Source of the DNA: Streptomyces sp. Act143
Lineage (GTDB): Bacteria; Actinomycetota; Actinomycetes; Streptomycetales; Streptomycetaceae
Direction: 5' to 3'
DNA length: 64,000 bases
Assembly (NCBI RefSeq): GCF_003143935.1
Contig: NZ_QFRX01000001.1
Span: forward strand, 2,661,697-2,725,696
This document shows, one piece after another, positions 43,467 to 52,858 of the stretch. The translations under genes were made by a program, and so were the position numbers. The notes beneath the pieces were generated by a model, which was not told the origin of the DNA, did no database searches, and saw only the letters and a program-made list of their open reading frames with translations. Positions within the stretch are counted from its first letter, which is position 1, and every line of letters begins with the position of its first letter.

Positions 43467-45773
43467 AGCCCAGCGGCGAACGGTCACCAACTCCACCCGC
43501 TCGATGACCGCAGCACTCCGACTCCCTTCCGCCACGTACACAGCGGCCCCCTCGTCCCCGCCGAGCGCGCGCACCCGCAACTCCCCGGCCGGCAGCCGAT
43601 CGAGGCCGATGTCCCACACCCGCCCCGAGAAGAACTGGTCGGCGACGAGGACCTCCCCCACATACGCCCGCCCCACGTCCCCGGCCCAGTGAATCCGCAG
43701 CAACGTCCCCCGCGGCACCGCATCCGGCAGCGAGACGACGTACTCCGCCGCCGCCGTCTCGAACCACTTCTCCGCAGGCGCACTCGCCCGTCCCATGACC
43801 CCGGTGACCGGCTCAGGGGCGGGCCCGGCGGCCCGGACGGGACGGACCGAGGCCTCCCCCACCTCTGCGGCGGGCTCCCCCTCCAGCACGTACCGTCCGA
43901 ACACCCCGTCCGGCACGCCACCGGGCCGACCCGTCGGAAACACGGCGATCGACGGCCGCTCCACGGCACTGTGCACCCGCACCTCACCGCGGTCGAACAC
44001 GACCCCGCCGTCCGCCAGCACCAGCCGCTCGGCGCCCCACAGCACGCCCCGGTAGGCGGTACGAGCGGTAGCCGCATCCAGCACCAGCAGCCCCACCCGC
44101 CCCCCGCCCACGGTCTCCACCTCGACGAGCGCGTCCGTACCGGCCCGCAGTCCGGTGACCAGCGCGCGTCCCTCCCCGTGCGAGACCTCCCCGGACGGAG
44201 CCGAGAGGGAAGCCACGCCGCTCAGCGCGAGTTCTGGATCGATGCCGTCAACCGCGGCCAGCACCAGCACGGTTCGGCCACCGTCCGCCACCGTGCACAC
44301 CGGCTGCGCGGTGGCCCACTCCACCCGCACCCCGCCCACGTCCAGCCGCAACGGCCAGCAGAACGAGGCGCCCGACGGCACCGTCACCGGCACCGACGGG
44401 AAGCTCAGCTCCTCGTCCCCGAAGGCGACACCGAACGACGTCTCCGGATGATCCGGCAACGGCTCGTGCGGCTGGTGGTTGTTGACGAACAGGAACCCCG
44501 ACGTCCCGTCGCCGCGCACCGCCCACCGCAGCGTCTCCCGGTCGTCCTGCCCACGCGGCAGCTCCGCCGGCAGCACGGACTCCATCGGCGCGATCAGATG
44601 GCCGAAGTCCGCCAGCATCAGGTGCTGGAGCCGCAGTTCGTCGTACGACGGCCGGTACTGCCCGTACTCGCCGAGCGGGGCCTGGAAGTCGTACGTCAGC
44701 ACCGGCAGGTCGTTCGGGTATCCGGTGGCGTGGGACTCCTGGAGGGTCGACGCCTCCCCCACCGGGTTCGTGCCGCCGTGGAACATGTAGTACCCCTGCC
44801 ACACCGACCCGCACCCGATCTTGGTGAGCCCGAGGGCGGCGATGTCGGCGGCGTCGACCCGTGGGCGCCGGTGGTAGGAGACCGCCATGCCGCCGCCCAA
44901 CTCGCAGGTGGCCCAGGGGAATCGGTCCGCGAAGGCGTCCGGGGCGCTGCCGCGGACGGCGGTCACCGGCCGCAGGTCCGCGCCGATGCCCTCGTCGTCG
45001 CGCTGGTGGGTGAAGAAGAAGTGCTTGCGGCAGGTGTCGGGCCAGCCGCCGTCGGCCTCGGTCCAGAAGGTGTCGGTGTAGCCGCCGTAGAGGGGCAGCA
45101 GTTCGTCGGGCGGGAGCTGGACACCGCCCCAGGCGGTGGACGTCCACAGCGGGGCGCTCAGGCCGGCCTCCTGCGCCATCCGCTTCAGGGTCAGCAGGTG
45201 GCCGGGCTGGTCGTAGAGCTCGTTCTCGATCTGGACGGCGACGATCGGGCCGCCGTGGGCGCGGTCGAGGCCGCGGAGCTGGTCGGCGATCGCCGCGTAC
45301 CAGGGGCGCACGGCCGCCAGGTAGGCCGGGTCGTCGGTGCGGGGGGCGCAGTCGCGGGCCAGGACCCAGTCGGGCAGGCCGCCGTTGCGGACCTCGGCGT
45401 GCACCCAGGGGCCGATCCTCGGGATGAAGTCCAGACCGTGGCGGGCGCACAGTTGGACGAAGCGGCGCAGGTCGCGGTCGCCGTCGAAGCGGATGCGGCC
45501 CTCGGTCTCCTCGTGGTGGATCCAGATGAGGTAGCTCGCGACGACCGTCACGCCGGCCGCCTTCATCTTGAGCAGTTCCTCCTCCCACTCGGCGGCCGGG
45601 TAGCGGGTGTAGTGGAACTCGCCGGAGACCGGGAACCAGGGGCGGCCGCCGCGGGTGAGGCAGCGGCTGGTGACCTCGACGGGGTCGGGGACGCCGGGCG
45701 CGTCGGCGAACGGCAGGTGGCCGGTGAGCGGGGGCGCGGTCGTGTCGGGGACGCGCAGGTGGTGGTGCGGCAT
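43458..45773 (-). CDS. GH35 beta-galactosidase (divergent subtype)
   Basis: A 771-residue enzyme without a signal peptide, hence cytoplasmic. The TIM barrel starts PVSGEFHYTRYPAAEWEEEL. The acid/base Glu is in VAVQIENELYDQPG and the nucleophile is probably the Glu in ATCELGGGMAVSYH. C-terminal beta domains follow. It differs from the next gene's canonical GH35 motifs, so it may prefer a different galactoside. ATG 45773 overlaps the upstream gene stop (TGATG). It is third in an MFS-GH35-GH35 operon. Confidence 0.9.
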   Translation of the reverse strand: MPHHHLRVPDTTAPPLTGHLPFADAPGVPDPVEVTSRCLTRGGRPWFPVSGEFHYTRYPAAEWEEELLKMKAAGVTVVASYLIWIHHEETEGRIRFDGDRDLRRFVQLCARHGLDFIPRIGPWVHAEVRNGGLPDWVLARDCAPRTDDPAYLAAVRPWYAAIADQLRGLDRAHGGPIVAVQIENELYDQPGHLLTLKRMAQEAGLSAPLWTSTAWGGVQLPPDELLPLYGGYTDTFWTEADGGWPDTCRKHFFFTHQRDDEGIGADLRPVTAVRGSAPDAFADRFPWATCELGGGMAVSYHRRPRVDAADIAALGLTKIGCGSVWQGYYMFHGGTNPVGEASTLQESHATGYPNDLPVLTYDFQAPLGEYGQYRPSYDELRLQHLMLADFGHLIAPMESVLPAELPRGQDDRETLRWAVRGDGTSGFLFVNNHQPHEPLPDHPETSFGVAFGDEELSFPSVPVTVPSGASFCWPLRLDVGGVRVEWATAQPVCTVADGGRTVLVLAAVDGIDPELALSGVASLSAPSGEVSHGEGRALVTGLRAGTDALVEVETVGGGRVGLLVLDAATARTAYRGVLWGAERLVLADGGVVFDRGEVRVHSAVERPSIAVFPTGRPGGVPDGVFGRYVLEGEPAAEVGEASVRPVRAAGPAPEPVTGVMGRASAPAEKWFETAAAEYVVSLPDAVPRGTLLRIHWAGDVGRAYVGEVLVADQFFSGRVWDIGLDRLPAGELRVRALGGDEGAAVYVAEGSRSAAVIERVELVTVRRWAVR

Positions 45774-47536
45774 CAGGGGTTCACCGGTCCGAGGTCGGGG
45801 GTATCGGTCAGCTGGGCGCGGGTGGCGGTGGTGGCGTGCAGTTCGAGCAGGATCAGCTCGTTGATGCCGGCGCGCAGGACCGGTGCGGGGACGTACAGGG
45901 TGTGCTGGGGGCCGCGGTTCCAGTAGCGGCCGAGGTGGAAGCCGTTGATCCAGGCCTGGCCCTTGGTCCAGCCGGGCAGCGCGAGGAAGGCGTCGGCGGG
46001 TTCGGCGACCTCGAAGGTGCCCCGGTGGAAGGCCGGTTCGAAGGCGGTGGACGTGCCGGACGGCTCGAAGGGCACGGCGGTCGGGTCGGCCAGGGACAGC
46101 GGGTGGCAGTCCCAGCCGTGCAGGGCGGTGCCGTTGAAGGAGACCGGGCCGAGCAGGCCCTTGGGGGTGCCGATGCGGGGGCCGTAGTTGACGCCGCCCA
46201 TGTTCTCCACGAGCACCTCCAGTGTCGCGCCGGGGCGCGGCACGAGGACCGGCAGGGTCTCGTCGTGGCGTTCGCGTTCGAGGACGCCGACGGGGGCGCC
46301 GTCGACGAGGACCTGCGCGCGGTCGCCGACTCCGCCCGCGAAGTGCAGCAGGCCGTGGCCCGCCGCGGGGAGGGTGGTCCGGTAGAGGGCGTATCCGGCG
46401 GCGAGGCCGAGTGCGTCCATCGTCGCCGGGGTCTCGGTGCGCACGGGTGCGGCGAGGGCGCCCGCGTGCGGCAGCAGCGGGGCGCGGTGGTCCAACTCGA
46501 CGGTGCGGGGCGCGAGTTTCGGTGCCGGCGCCGGGACCGGCTCATCCGGCACGGGGGCGTGGCGGGCGATGACCTCGCGGAAGGCGTGGTACTTGGGGCC
46601 GGGGTCGCCGGACTCGGTGAGCGGGGCGTCGTAGTCGTAGGACGTGACGGTGGGCTCGTAGGTGTGGTGGTGGTTGGCGCCGTTGTGGAAGCCGAAGTTG
46701 GTGCCGCCGTGGAACATGTAGAGGTTGACGGAGGCGCCCGCGGACAGCAGCCGGTCGAGGTCGGCGGCGGCGTCGGCGGCGCTGCGGGTGTGGTGCGGGC
46801 CGCCCCAGTGGTCGAACCAGCCGACCCAGAACTCCGCGCACATCAGCGGGCCTTCGGGCCGGTGGGCGCGCAGTTCGGCCAGGGCGGCGTCGACCTTGCC
46901 GCCGAAGGTGCCGGTGGTGAGGACGCCGGGCAGGCTGCCGGCGGTCAGGTGCTCCTGGTTGACCTGGTCGCACGTGAAGAGGAGTTCCTCGACCCCTCGG
47001 TCCCGGAAGCCCTGTTCGAGGTGTTTGAGGTAGGCGGTGTCGTCGCCGTAGGCCCCGTACTCGTTCTCGACCTGGACGGCGATGACGGCGCCGCCGCGTG
47101 CCGCCATGTGCGGGAGCAGCGGGGGCAGGAGCAGGTCGAGGTAGCGGTCGATCGCAGCGGTGAAGCGGGGGTCGGAGCTGCGCAGCGCGATGTCGGTGTC
47201 CGAGGTGAGCCAGCCGGGCAGACCGCCGCCGTCCCACTCGGCGCAGATGAACGGGCCGGGGCGCAGCAGCACATGGAGTCCCTCGTCGCGGGCGAGGGCC
47301 AGGTAGCGGGGCAGGTCGAGGATGCCGTCGAGCACCAACTCGCCGTCCGGATGCGGCTGGTGGGCGTTCCACGGGACGTACGTCTCGACGGTGTTGAGGC
47401 CCATCAGCCGGGCCTTGCGCAGCCGGTCGGCCCACTGGTCGGGGTGGACGCGGAAGTAGTGCATGGCACCGGAGACGATGCGGAACGGCTCGCCGTGCAG
47501 CAGGAATCCGTCGGACGTGGTCGTGAGCGCGGACAT
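45773..47536 (-). CDS. GH35 beta-galactosidase (canonical)
   Basis: A 587-residue enzyme of typical bacterial GH35 length. RIVSGAMHYFRVHPDQW opens the barrel. The acid/base Glu is in VAVQVENEYGAYG and the nucleophile Glu in CAEFWVGWFDHWG. YMFHGGTNFGF and a C-terminal jelly roll (GWTKGQAWINGFHLGRYW) follow. It has no signal peptide and hydrolyses terminal beta-galactosides in the cytoplasm. ATG 47536 follows AAAGGAAG. It lies 14 bp after the MFS gene. Confidence 0.95.
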   Translation of the reverse strand: MSALTTTSDGFLLHGEPFRIVSGAMHYFRVHPDQWADRLRKARLMGLNTVETYVPWNAHQPHPDGELVLDGILDLPRYLALARDEGLHVLLRPGPFICAEWDGGGLPGWLTSDTDIALRSSDPRFTAAIDRYLDLLLPPLLPHMAARGGAVIAVQVENEYGAYGDDTAYLKHLEQGFRDRGVEELLFTCDQVNQEHLTAGSLPGVLTTGTFGGKVDAALAELRAHRPEGPLMCAEFWVGWFDHWGGPHHTRSAADAAADLDRLLSAGASVNLYMFHGGTNFGFHNGANHHHTYEPTVTSYDYDAPLTESGDPGPKYHAFREVIARHAPVPDEPVPAPAPKLAPRTVELDHRAPLLPHAGALAAPVRTETPATMDALGLAAGYALYRTTLPAAGHGLLHFAGGVGDRAQVLVDGAPVGVLERERHDETLPVLVPRPGATLEVLVENMGGVNYGPRIGTPKGLLGPVSFNGTALHGWDCHPLSLADPTAVPFEPSGTSTAFEPAFHRGTFEVAEPADAFLALPGWTKGQAWINGFHLGRYWNRGPQHTLYVPAPVLRAGINELILLELHATTATRAQLTDTPDLGPVNP

Positions 47537-47550
47537 GCGGGGTCTTCCTT

Positions 47551-48723
47551 TCAGCGGGAGGAGGATCGGGTACTGCGGACGAGCCAGAGGGTCGCGGCCA
47601 GGCACAGTGCCGAGACACCCCCGAGAAGCAGCGGTACGGCCTCGACGCCGGACCACTCGATGGCCTTGCCGAGCGCCGGTCCGGCCACCACTCCGCCGAC
47701 CATGGAGGCGGCGATGACCAGGGCTCCGGCGCGCCGGGCGGTGGGGGCGGCCTTGTGCAGCCAGGGCAGGCCGGTGGGGAAGACGGGTGCGATGAAGAGG
47801 CCGACGCCGGCATAGGCGTACGGCGCCAACTCGCTCACGGAGGCCAGCATCAGACAGACCGTCATGCCGGAGCAGGAGACGCTGATGATGGTCTGGGGCG
47901 AGTACCTCAGGGCGATCGGGGCGGCCAGGAACCGGCCCACGGTCATCATCAGCCAGTAGACGGACGTGGCGGTGGCGGCGGCTCCGGCGCCGTAGCCGAC
48001 GGTCTCCAGGTGGGTGGGTTCCCAGCCGCCGACCCCGGCCTCGATGCCGACGTGCAGGACGTAGAGCGCGACGAAGACGCCGAGCACGGAGGCGAGGCTG
48101 CGGGTGCGGATGCCGCCGGAGTCGTGGGCCCCCTCGGACGGCTGCGGGGCCTGGTTGCGCACGCCCTTGAGGCACAGCAGCAACGGCAGGTTGACCAGCG
48201 CGAACACCAGGAAGACCGCGGGGTAGTGCGCGGCGCCGACCGCGCCGATCAGGGCCGGGCCGAGGATCGCGCCGATGCCGAAGTGGGCGTTGAGGATGTT
48301 CAGCATGGCCGTCGAGCGGTGGCCGAAGCCGACGGCGAAGAGCTGGTTGAGGCCGTAGTCGATGCCGCCGAAGCCGAGCCCGGCCAGCAGGGCGGCGGCG
48401 AGCGCGAGGGGCCACTCGGGGGCGAGCGCGAAGCCCGCCGCGCCCACGGCCATGAGCAGATAGGAGGCCCCGAGGATGCGCCGGTTGCCGACCGCCCCGT
48501 ACCACCGGTCGAACAGCAGCACGCCGCCCACCCCGCCGACGAAATGCGCGCTCAGCCCCAGCCCGGCGGCCGACGGGGACAGCCCGAACTCCTCACGCAG
48601 GGCGGGGATCGCCGGCCCGTACAGGGCTTGGAGCACGCCGATCAGCACGAAGCCGGCGCACGAGGCGACGACGGCGGCCGGGCTGAACACCGGGGCTTCG
48701 ACTACACGGGTCTCTCGCAGCAC
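47551..48723 (-). CDS. MFS transporter, probable galactoside or oligosaccharide carrier
   Basis: A 390-residue carrier with about twelve helices and an MFS loop (LFDRWYGAVGNRRIL). The second half includes YWLMMTVGRFLAAPIALRYSP and a C-terminal Ser/Arg tail. Sugar-MFS relatives such as FucP/YfkF are similar. The start is uncertain: GTG 48723 lies just after the operator and has no clear ribosome site; ATG 48747 is inside it. It begins the operon with the two beta-galactosidases, which suggests it imports their substrate. Confidence 0.87.
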   Translation of the reverse strand: MLRETRVVEAPVFSPAAVVASCAGFVLIGVLQALYGPAIPALREEFGLSPSAAGLGLSAHFVGGVGGVLLFDRWYGAVGNRRILGASYLLMAVGAAGFALAPEWPLALAAALLAGLGFGGIDYGLNQLFAVGFGHRSTAMLNILNAHFGIGAILGPALIGAVGAAHYPAVFLVFALVNLPLLLCLKGVRNQAPQPSEGAHDSGGIRTRSLASVLGVFVALYVLHVGIEAGVGGWEPTHLETVGYGAGAAATATSVYWLMMTVGRFLAAPIALRYSPQTIISVSCSGMTVCLMLASVSELAPYAYAGVGLFIAPVFPTGLPWLHKAAPTARRAGALVIAASMVGGVVAGPALGKAIEWSGVEAVPLLLGGVSALCLAATLWLVRSTRSSSR

Positions 48724-48731
48724 GACAGGAA

Positions 48732-48747
48732 ATGTTACCGGTAACAT
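48732..48747. promoter_or_regulatory. LacI-type operator palindrome
   Basis: ATGTTACCGGTAACAT is a perfect 16-bp palindrome with a central CG, as in operators of LacI/GalR regulators. It lies at the start of the MFS gene and 68 bp before the hexosaminidase start. A single site could thus control both directions. The LacI gene at 42094 is the obvious candidate. Confidence 0.7.
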
Positions 48748-48814
48748 CCAGGCCGTCAAGATTGCCGACGACTCCACCATTGAATGCTTGAATCGACATT
48801 CATACACTCACTCG

Positions 48815-51800
48815 GTGGATGAATTCACCTTTCGTAGACGCTCGACGAGATCAGCGAGGGTGGCCGCCGTGCTGCTGATGGCCGCCGGTCTCACCACCAC
48901 TCCGTCCCTGACCGCCACCGCGTCGGCCGCCCCGGCGCAGCCCGTGGTGTGGCCGCAGCCCCAGAGCATGCAGTCGGGACCCTCCCGGTTCACGGTCCCC
49001 GACCGGGTCGTGGAGGTCGTCGGCCCGGACACGGACCCCGCGGCCCGCAGGGTCGTCGAGTCCGCCCTGCGCGCCGCCGGCGCCGACCGCATCGTGACGG
49101 CCGACAAGCCGGCTCCGTCGGCCGCCTTGACGGTCTACCTCGACGGCCCCGGCACCACCGGGGTCCTGAAGCGCCTGGGCGCCCGCTCCCCGCACGGCCT
49201 CCCCTCCGGCGGTTACGCCCTCGCCTCCGGCCGTACCCACGGCCGCACCCTCCTCGCCCTGGCCGGCTCCGACGCCACGGGCACCTTCTACGCCGCCCAG
49301 ACCCTGCGCCAACTCCTCGCCGGACAGCGCGAGTTGCCGCAGGTCACGATCCGCGACTGGCCCACCGCCGCGCTGCGCGGCGTGGTCGAGGGCTTCTACG
49401 GCACCCCCTGGACCCATGCCGAGCGCCTGCGCCAACTCGACTTCTACGGCCGGACCAAGCAGAACGTGTACGTCTACTCCCCCAAGGACGACCCGTATCT
49501 GCGCGCCCAGTGGCGCGACGCGTACCCGGCGGCCGGACTCGCCCGGCTGAAGGAGCTGGCCGACCGGGCTGCCGCGAACCACGTCCGCTTCACCTACGCC
49601 CTCTCCCCCGGCCTGTCGGTCTGCTACTCCTCCGCCGCCGACATCGCCGCCCTCACCCGCAAGTTCGACTCGCTGTACGCCATCGGGGTGCGCTCCTTCG
49701 CGGTCCCGCTGGACGACATCAGCTACACCAAGTGGAACTGCGCGGAGGACGAGGCGGAGTTCGGTACGGGCGGCGGCGCGGCGGGCGCGGCCCAGGCGCA
49801 TCTGCTCAACACGGCGTGGGACGGCTTCTCGGCCGGCCACCCCGGCCTGGAACCACTGGAGATGGTCCCCACCGAGTACTCCGACCTCGCCGACACCCCC
49901 TACAAGACGGCCCTGCGCGAGAAGCTGGACCCGTCCGTGGTCGTGGAGTGGACCGGCGTCGGCGTGATCGCACCGACCATCACCGCCGCCCAAGTGGCTG
50001 AGGCCCGCCGGGTGTTCGGGCACCCGATCCTGATCTGGGACAACTACCCCGTCAACGACTACGTCACCAGCCGCCTCCTCCTCGGCCCGTACACCGGCCG
50101 GGAACCCGGCGTGGCGCGCCCGGGGACCGGGGCGATCGGTGTGACCGCCAACCCGATGGTCCAGGGCGAGGCGAGCAAGCTGGCCCTGTTCACGTCGGCT
50201 GCCTGGCTCTGGAACCCCGACGTCTACGATCCGCGGGCCGCTTTCCTCGCCTCGGTCCGGGATCTGGCCGGCTCCGGCGGCGCCACGACGGGGGCACCGC
50301 CCGCGCCCTCCACGCTGCGGGCGAGCCTGCTGATCTTCGCCGAGAACAACTACTCCTCCCCGCTGGACGCGACCGAGTCCCCGACCCTGACCGGGCTCAT
50401 CGCCGCGTTCCGCACGGCGTACGAGGACGACAGCGGGCTCGGCCGGGCCGCCGCCGCACTCCGCTCGTACTTCACCGACATGGCCGCGACACCCGCCGAG
50501 TTGCGCGCCCGGCTCGCCAACCCCGGTTTCCTGAGCGAGACCTCGGCCTGGCTGGACAAGGTCGGCCGCTACGGCGCGGCGGGGCGGACGGCGGTCGACC
50601 TGCTGCTGGCCCACAAGGCCGGTGACGACGAGGCCGTGTCGACGTACTGGAACCGACTGCGCGCCCAGCGCAAGGAGTTGGACGCCGTCCCGGAGCAGGT
50701 CTCGCCGGGCGTGATGGACCAGTTCCTCTACACGACGATGCTGGAGTCCGCGCCCGACCCCGGGGTGGACGCCACGTTCTCCCCGTCCTCGCTGTCCCTG
50801 AAGCCCGGCGCCACCGCGACGGTCACCCTGCGCTTCGCCGACGCCTCCGCCAGGACGGTCGACTGGAAGCTCGACGTACCGGACGGCGTCACCGCCTCCC
50901 CGGCCGAGGGCACGGCGACCGTACCGGCCGGGGGCAGCGCCTCGGTCTCCGTCACGCTGACCGGCGTGGGCGAGGGCGTGCACTCGGTGCTCGTGTCGGG
51001 GACCGGCGTCCTCGGCCGGGCCCTTCCGGTCCAGGTCACCGACGGCCGCGGGAGCCTGAAGGCGCTGACCGCCAACTTCAGCGGCGCGTCGGTCAGTTCC
51101 GTCGATCTCGGGTCCGGCGCGACGAAGGACATCGCCGTCGGCGCCAACCCGGGCGAGGTCGTGGTCAGTTCCGACGGGCGTACCGCCTATGCCGCCAACC
51201 AGGGCTCGAACACGGTCAGTGTGATCGACGTGGCGAGCGGCACCGTCACCGCCACGGTGGCCGTGGGACGGGTACCGGCCGGGCTGGCGCTGACGCCGGA
51301 CGGCGGGACGCTGTGGGTCGCCGACTACGCGGACGGCACGGTGCAGCCGGTGGACACCGGCACGCTCACCGCGGGCCCGCCCGTGCCGGTGGGCGACGGG
51401 CCGGAGAACATGGCGATCACGCCGGACGGCAGGACCCTGTACGTGGCGGCCATCCACGACAACACGGTCAGCCCGGTCGACCTCGCCACGCGGAAGGCCG
51501 GTACCGCGATCCCCGTCGGGCCCCGGCCCTTCAACGTGGTCGCGGCGCCGGACGGGAGGACGGTGTACGTGTCCGACTCCGGCGGGTCGACCGTCACGCC
51601 CATCGACACGGCGACGAACGACACCGAGCCGACCCTGCTCGTCACCGGCCAGGCGTACGGGCTCGCGCTGTCACCGGACGGCCGGACCCTGTGGGTCAGC
51701 CCGAGCAACGGCGACTACGTCACGCCGGTGGACACCGTGACCGGAGCGCCCGGCAAGAGGATCACGGTCGGCAGGTCGGCCTTCGACGTGGGCCTGGACT

Positions 51801-51943
51801 GGAGCGGCACGACGGCGTACGTCACGACGGCCGACGGCAACGCGCTGGTGCCGGTCGACACCGGAACAGGTCAGACCGGCACGGCCTTCACGACCGGCGC
51901 CTATCCCCTCGCCACAGCCCTGACTCCCGTACCGGTGGAGTGA
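48815..51943 (+). CDS. Secreted GH84-type beta-N-acetylglucosaminidase fused to a YVTN-type beta-propeller
   Basis: A 1042-residue exported enzyme. An Arg-rich signal peptide (RRRSTRSARVAAVLL) is followed by a GH20b-like N-domain and the GH84 barrel, starting VVEGFYGTPWTHAERL. The catalytic Asp pair is D300-D301 in VPLDDISY. A helical region and an Ig-like NEW3-type domain follow, then about 330 residues of YVTN-type propeller (VSSDGRTAYAANQGSNTVSV; several TPDGRTLYVA-like repeats). GTG 48815 is favoured because it keeps the basic n-region. It releases GlcNAc from glycoproteins or hyaluronan-like glycans. The stop abuts the SIS gene stop (TGATCA). Confidence 0.9.
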   Translation: MDEFTFRRRSTRSARVAAVLLMAAGLTTTPSLTATASAAPAQPVVWPQPQSMQSGPSRFTVPDRVVEVVGPDTDPAARRVVESALRAAGADRIVTADKPAPSAALTVYLDGPGTTGVLKRLGARSPHGLPSGGYALASGRTHGRTLLALAGSDATGTFYAAQTLRQLLAGQRELPQVTIRDWPTAALRGVVEGFYGTPWTHAERLRQLDFYGRTKQNVYVYSPKDDPYLRAQWRDAYPAAGLARLKELADRAAANHVRFTYALSPGLSVCYSSAADIAALTRKFDSLYAIGVRSFAVPLDDISYTKWNCAEDEAEFGTGGGAAGAAQAHLLNTAWDGFSAGHPGLEPLEMVPTEYSDLADTPYKTALREKLDPSVVVEWTGVGVIAPTITAAQVAEARRVFGHPILIWDNYPVNDYVTSRLLLGPYTGREPGVARPGTGAIGVTANPMVQGEASKLALFTSAAWLWNPDVYDPRAAFLASVRDLAGSGGATTGAPPAPSTLRASLLIFAENNYSSPLDATESPTLTGLIAAFRTAYEDDSGLGRAAAALRSYFTDMAATPAELRARLANPGFLSETSAWLDKVGRYGAAGRTAVDLLLAHKAGDDEAVSTYWNRLRAQRKELDAVPEQVSPGVMDQFLYTTMLESAPDPGVDATFSPSSLSLKPGATATVTLRFADASARTVDWKLDVPDGVTASPAEGTATVPAGGSASVSVTLTGVGEGVHSVLVSGTGVLGRALPVQVTDGRGSLKALTANFSGASVSSVDLGSGATKDIAVGANPGEVVVSSDGRTAYAANQGSNTVSVIDVASGTVTATVAVGRVPAGLALTPDGGTLWVADYADGTVQPVDTGTLTAGPPVPVGDGPENMAITPDGRTLYVAAIHDNTVSPVDLATRKAGTAIPVGPRPFNVVAAPDGRTVYVSDSGGSTVTPIDTATNDTEPTLLVTGQAYGLALSPDGRTLWVSPSNGDYVTPVDTVTGAPGKRITVGRSAFDVGLDWSGTTAYVTTADGNALVPVDTGTGQTGTAFTTGAYPLATALTPVPVE

Positions 51944-52708
51944 TCAACTCGCGGTACGCCGGATCCGTCCGGCGTACCGCTTCTCCAGTTCCAGGTTCCC
52001 CTCGAAGCCGCCCGGCACATTGGCGGACACGTACACCGGCGGACGCTCTCCCGCGGCCAGCATCTGCGCCGTGGCCTCCGCCACCGCCATCTGCACCAGC
52101 ATCACCCCGGTCAGCGTCGACAACGCGCACACCGCACCCCCACCCGGCAGCTCCAGCAGCGCGTCCCCGCGCGGGGCCGCGTTGTCCAGGACGACGTCGG
52201 CCAGGTCGACGAGCTTTTTGCCGCTCGCGTGGCCGGCCGGGACGGCGCGGGTGTGGGTGAGGGAGGTGAGGGCCAGGATCTTGTGGCCGTGCTCCTTGGC
52301 GTGGAGGGCCATCTCGACGATGACGTTGTTCACGCCCGAGTTGGAGACGATGACGAAGAGGTCCTCGGGGCGGGGCGCCGCGAGGTCGTAGAGGCGGGCG
52401 GCGACGCCGGGGCTGCGTTCCAGGAGCGGGTCGTCGAGCACGCCGGGGTCGTCGCCGCCGTACAGGACGAGGTCGGCGATCTGGATGCGGTTGGTGGGGA
52501 CCAGGCCGCCCGCCCGGCCCGCCACTTCGAGGACCATGGCCTGGGAGTGGCCGGTGCCGAAGGCCTGGATCACGCCGTCCGCGCGGACGCAGTCGGCGAT
52601 GAGCCCGGCGGCGCGGGCCACGTCGTCGCGGGCGGACCGGGTGAGCTGCTGAAGGACGGCAAGGCTCTGCTGGGCGAAGCCCTGGGCGCTGACGGACTCG
52701 GCGGACAC
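51944..52708 (-). CDS. SIS-domain sugar isomerase-like protein (UPF0309 type)
   Basis: A 254-residue cytoplasmic protein with a sugar isomerase (SIS) domain: IQAFGTGHSQAMVLEVAGRAGG, then LFVIVSNSGVNNVIVEMAL and KILALTSLTHTRAV. SIS proteins bind or isomerise phosphosugars such as amino-sugar phosphates. GTG 52708 has GGGAG upstream. It is divergent from the RpiR-family regulator, with a shared 150-bp promoter region that includes a TTGAACCA element. It fits GlcNAc breakdown downstream of the hexosaminidase. Confidence 0.9.
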   Translation of the reverse strand: MSAESVSAQGFAQQSLAVLQQLTRSARDDVARAAGLIADCVRADGVIQAFGTGHSQAMVLEVAGRAGGLVPTNRIQIADLVLYGGDDPGVLDDPLLERSPGVAARLYDLAAPRPEDLFVIVSNSGVNNVIVEMALHAKEHGHKILALTSLTHTRAVPAGHASGKKLVDLADVVLDNAAPRGDALLELPGGGAVCALSTLTGVMLVQMAVAEATAQMLAAGERPPVYVSANVPGGFEGNLELEKRYAGRIRRTAS

Positions 52709-52733
52709 GTGACACTCACTCCCCACTGATGGA

Positions 52734-52741
52734 TTGAACCA
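52734..52741. promoter_or_regulatory. TTGAACCA element before the SIS gene
   Basis: TTGAACCA lies 26 bp upstream of the SIS gene start. The same octamer occurs before the GH38 gene (53816-53823) and before the sugar ABC operon (58815-58822). A second element, GATGAATCA, is at 52759-52767. RpiR-type binding is inferred. Confidence 0.5.
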
Positions 52742-52858
52742 CCCTGTATATCTCCATCGATGAATCAATAAATCACACGGCGGCGGTCGGGTTCAATCAC
52801 CGTGATCCGGTCCTGGTATTCAAAGGGGGGTTCGGGCGGTGGCTGGTACCTTCTCACC

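Noticed and set aside
45836..47815. 659-residue plus-strand open frame
   Set aside because: Antisense to the canonical GH35 gene. Composition of Val/Gly/Glu repeats is typical of shadow frames.
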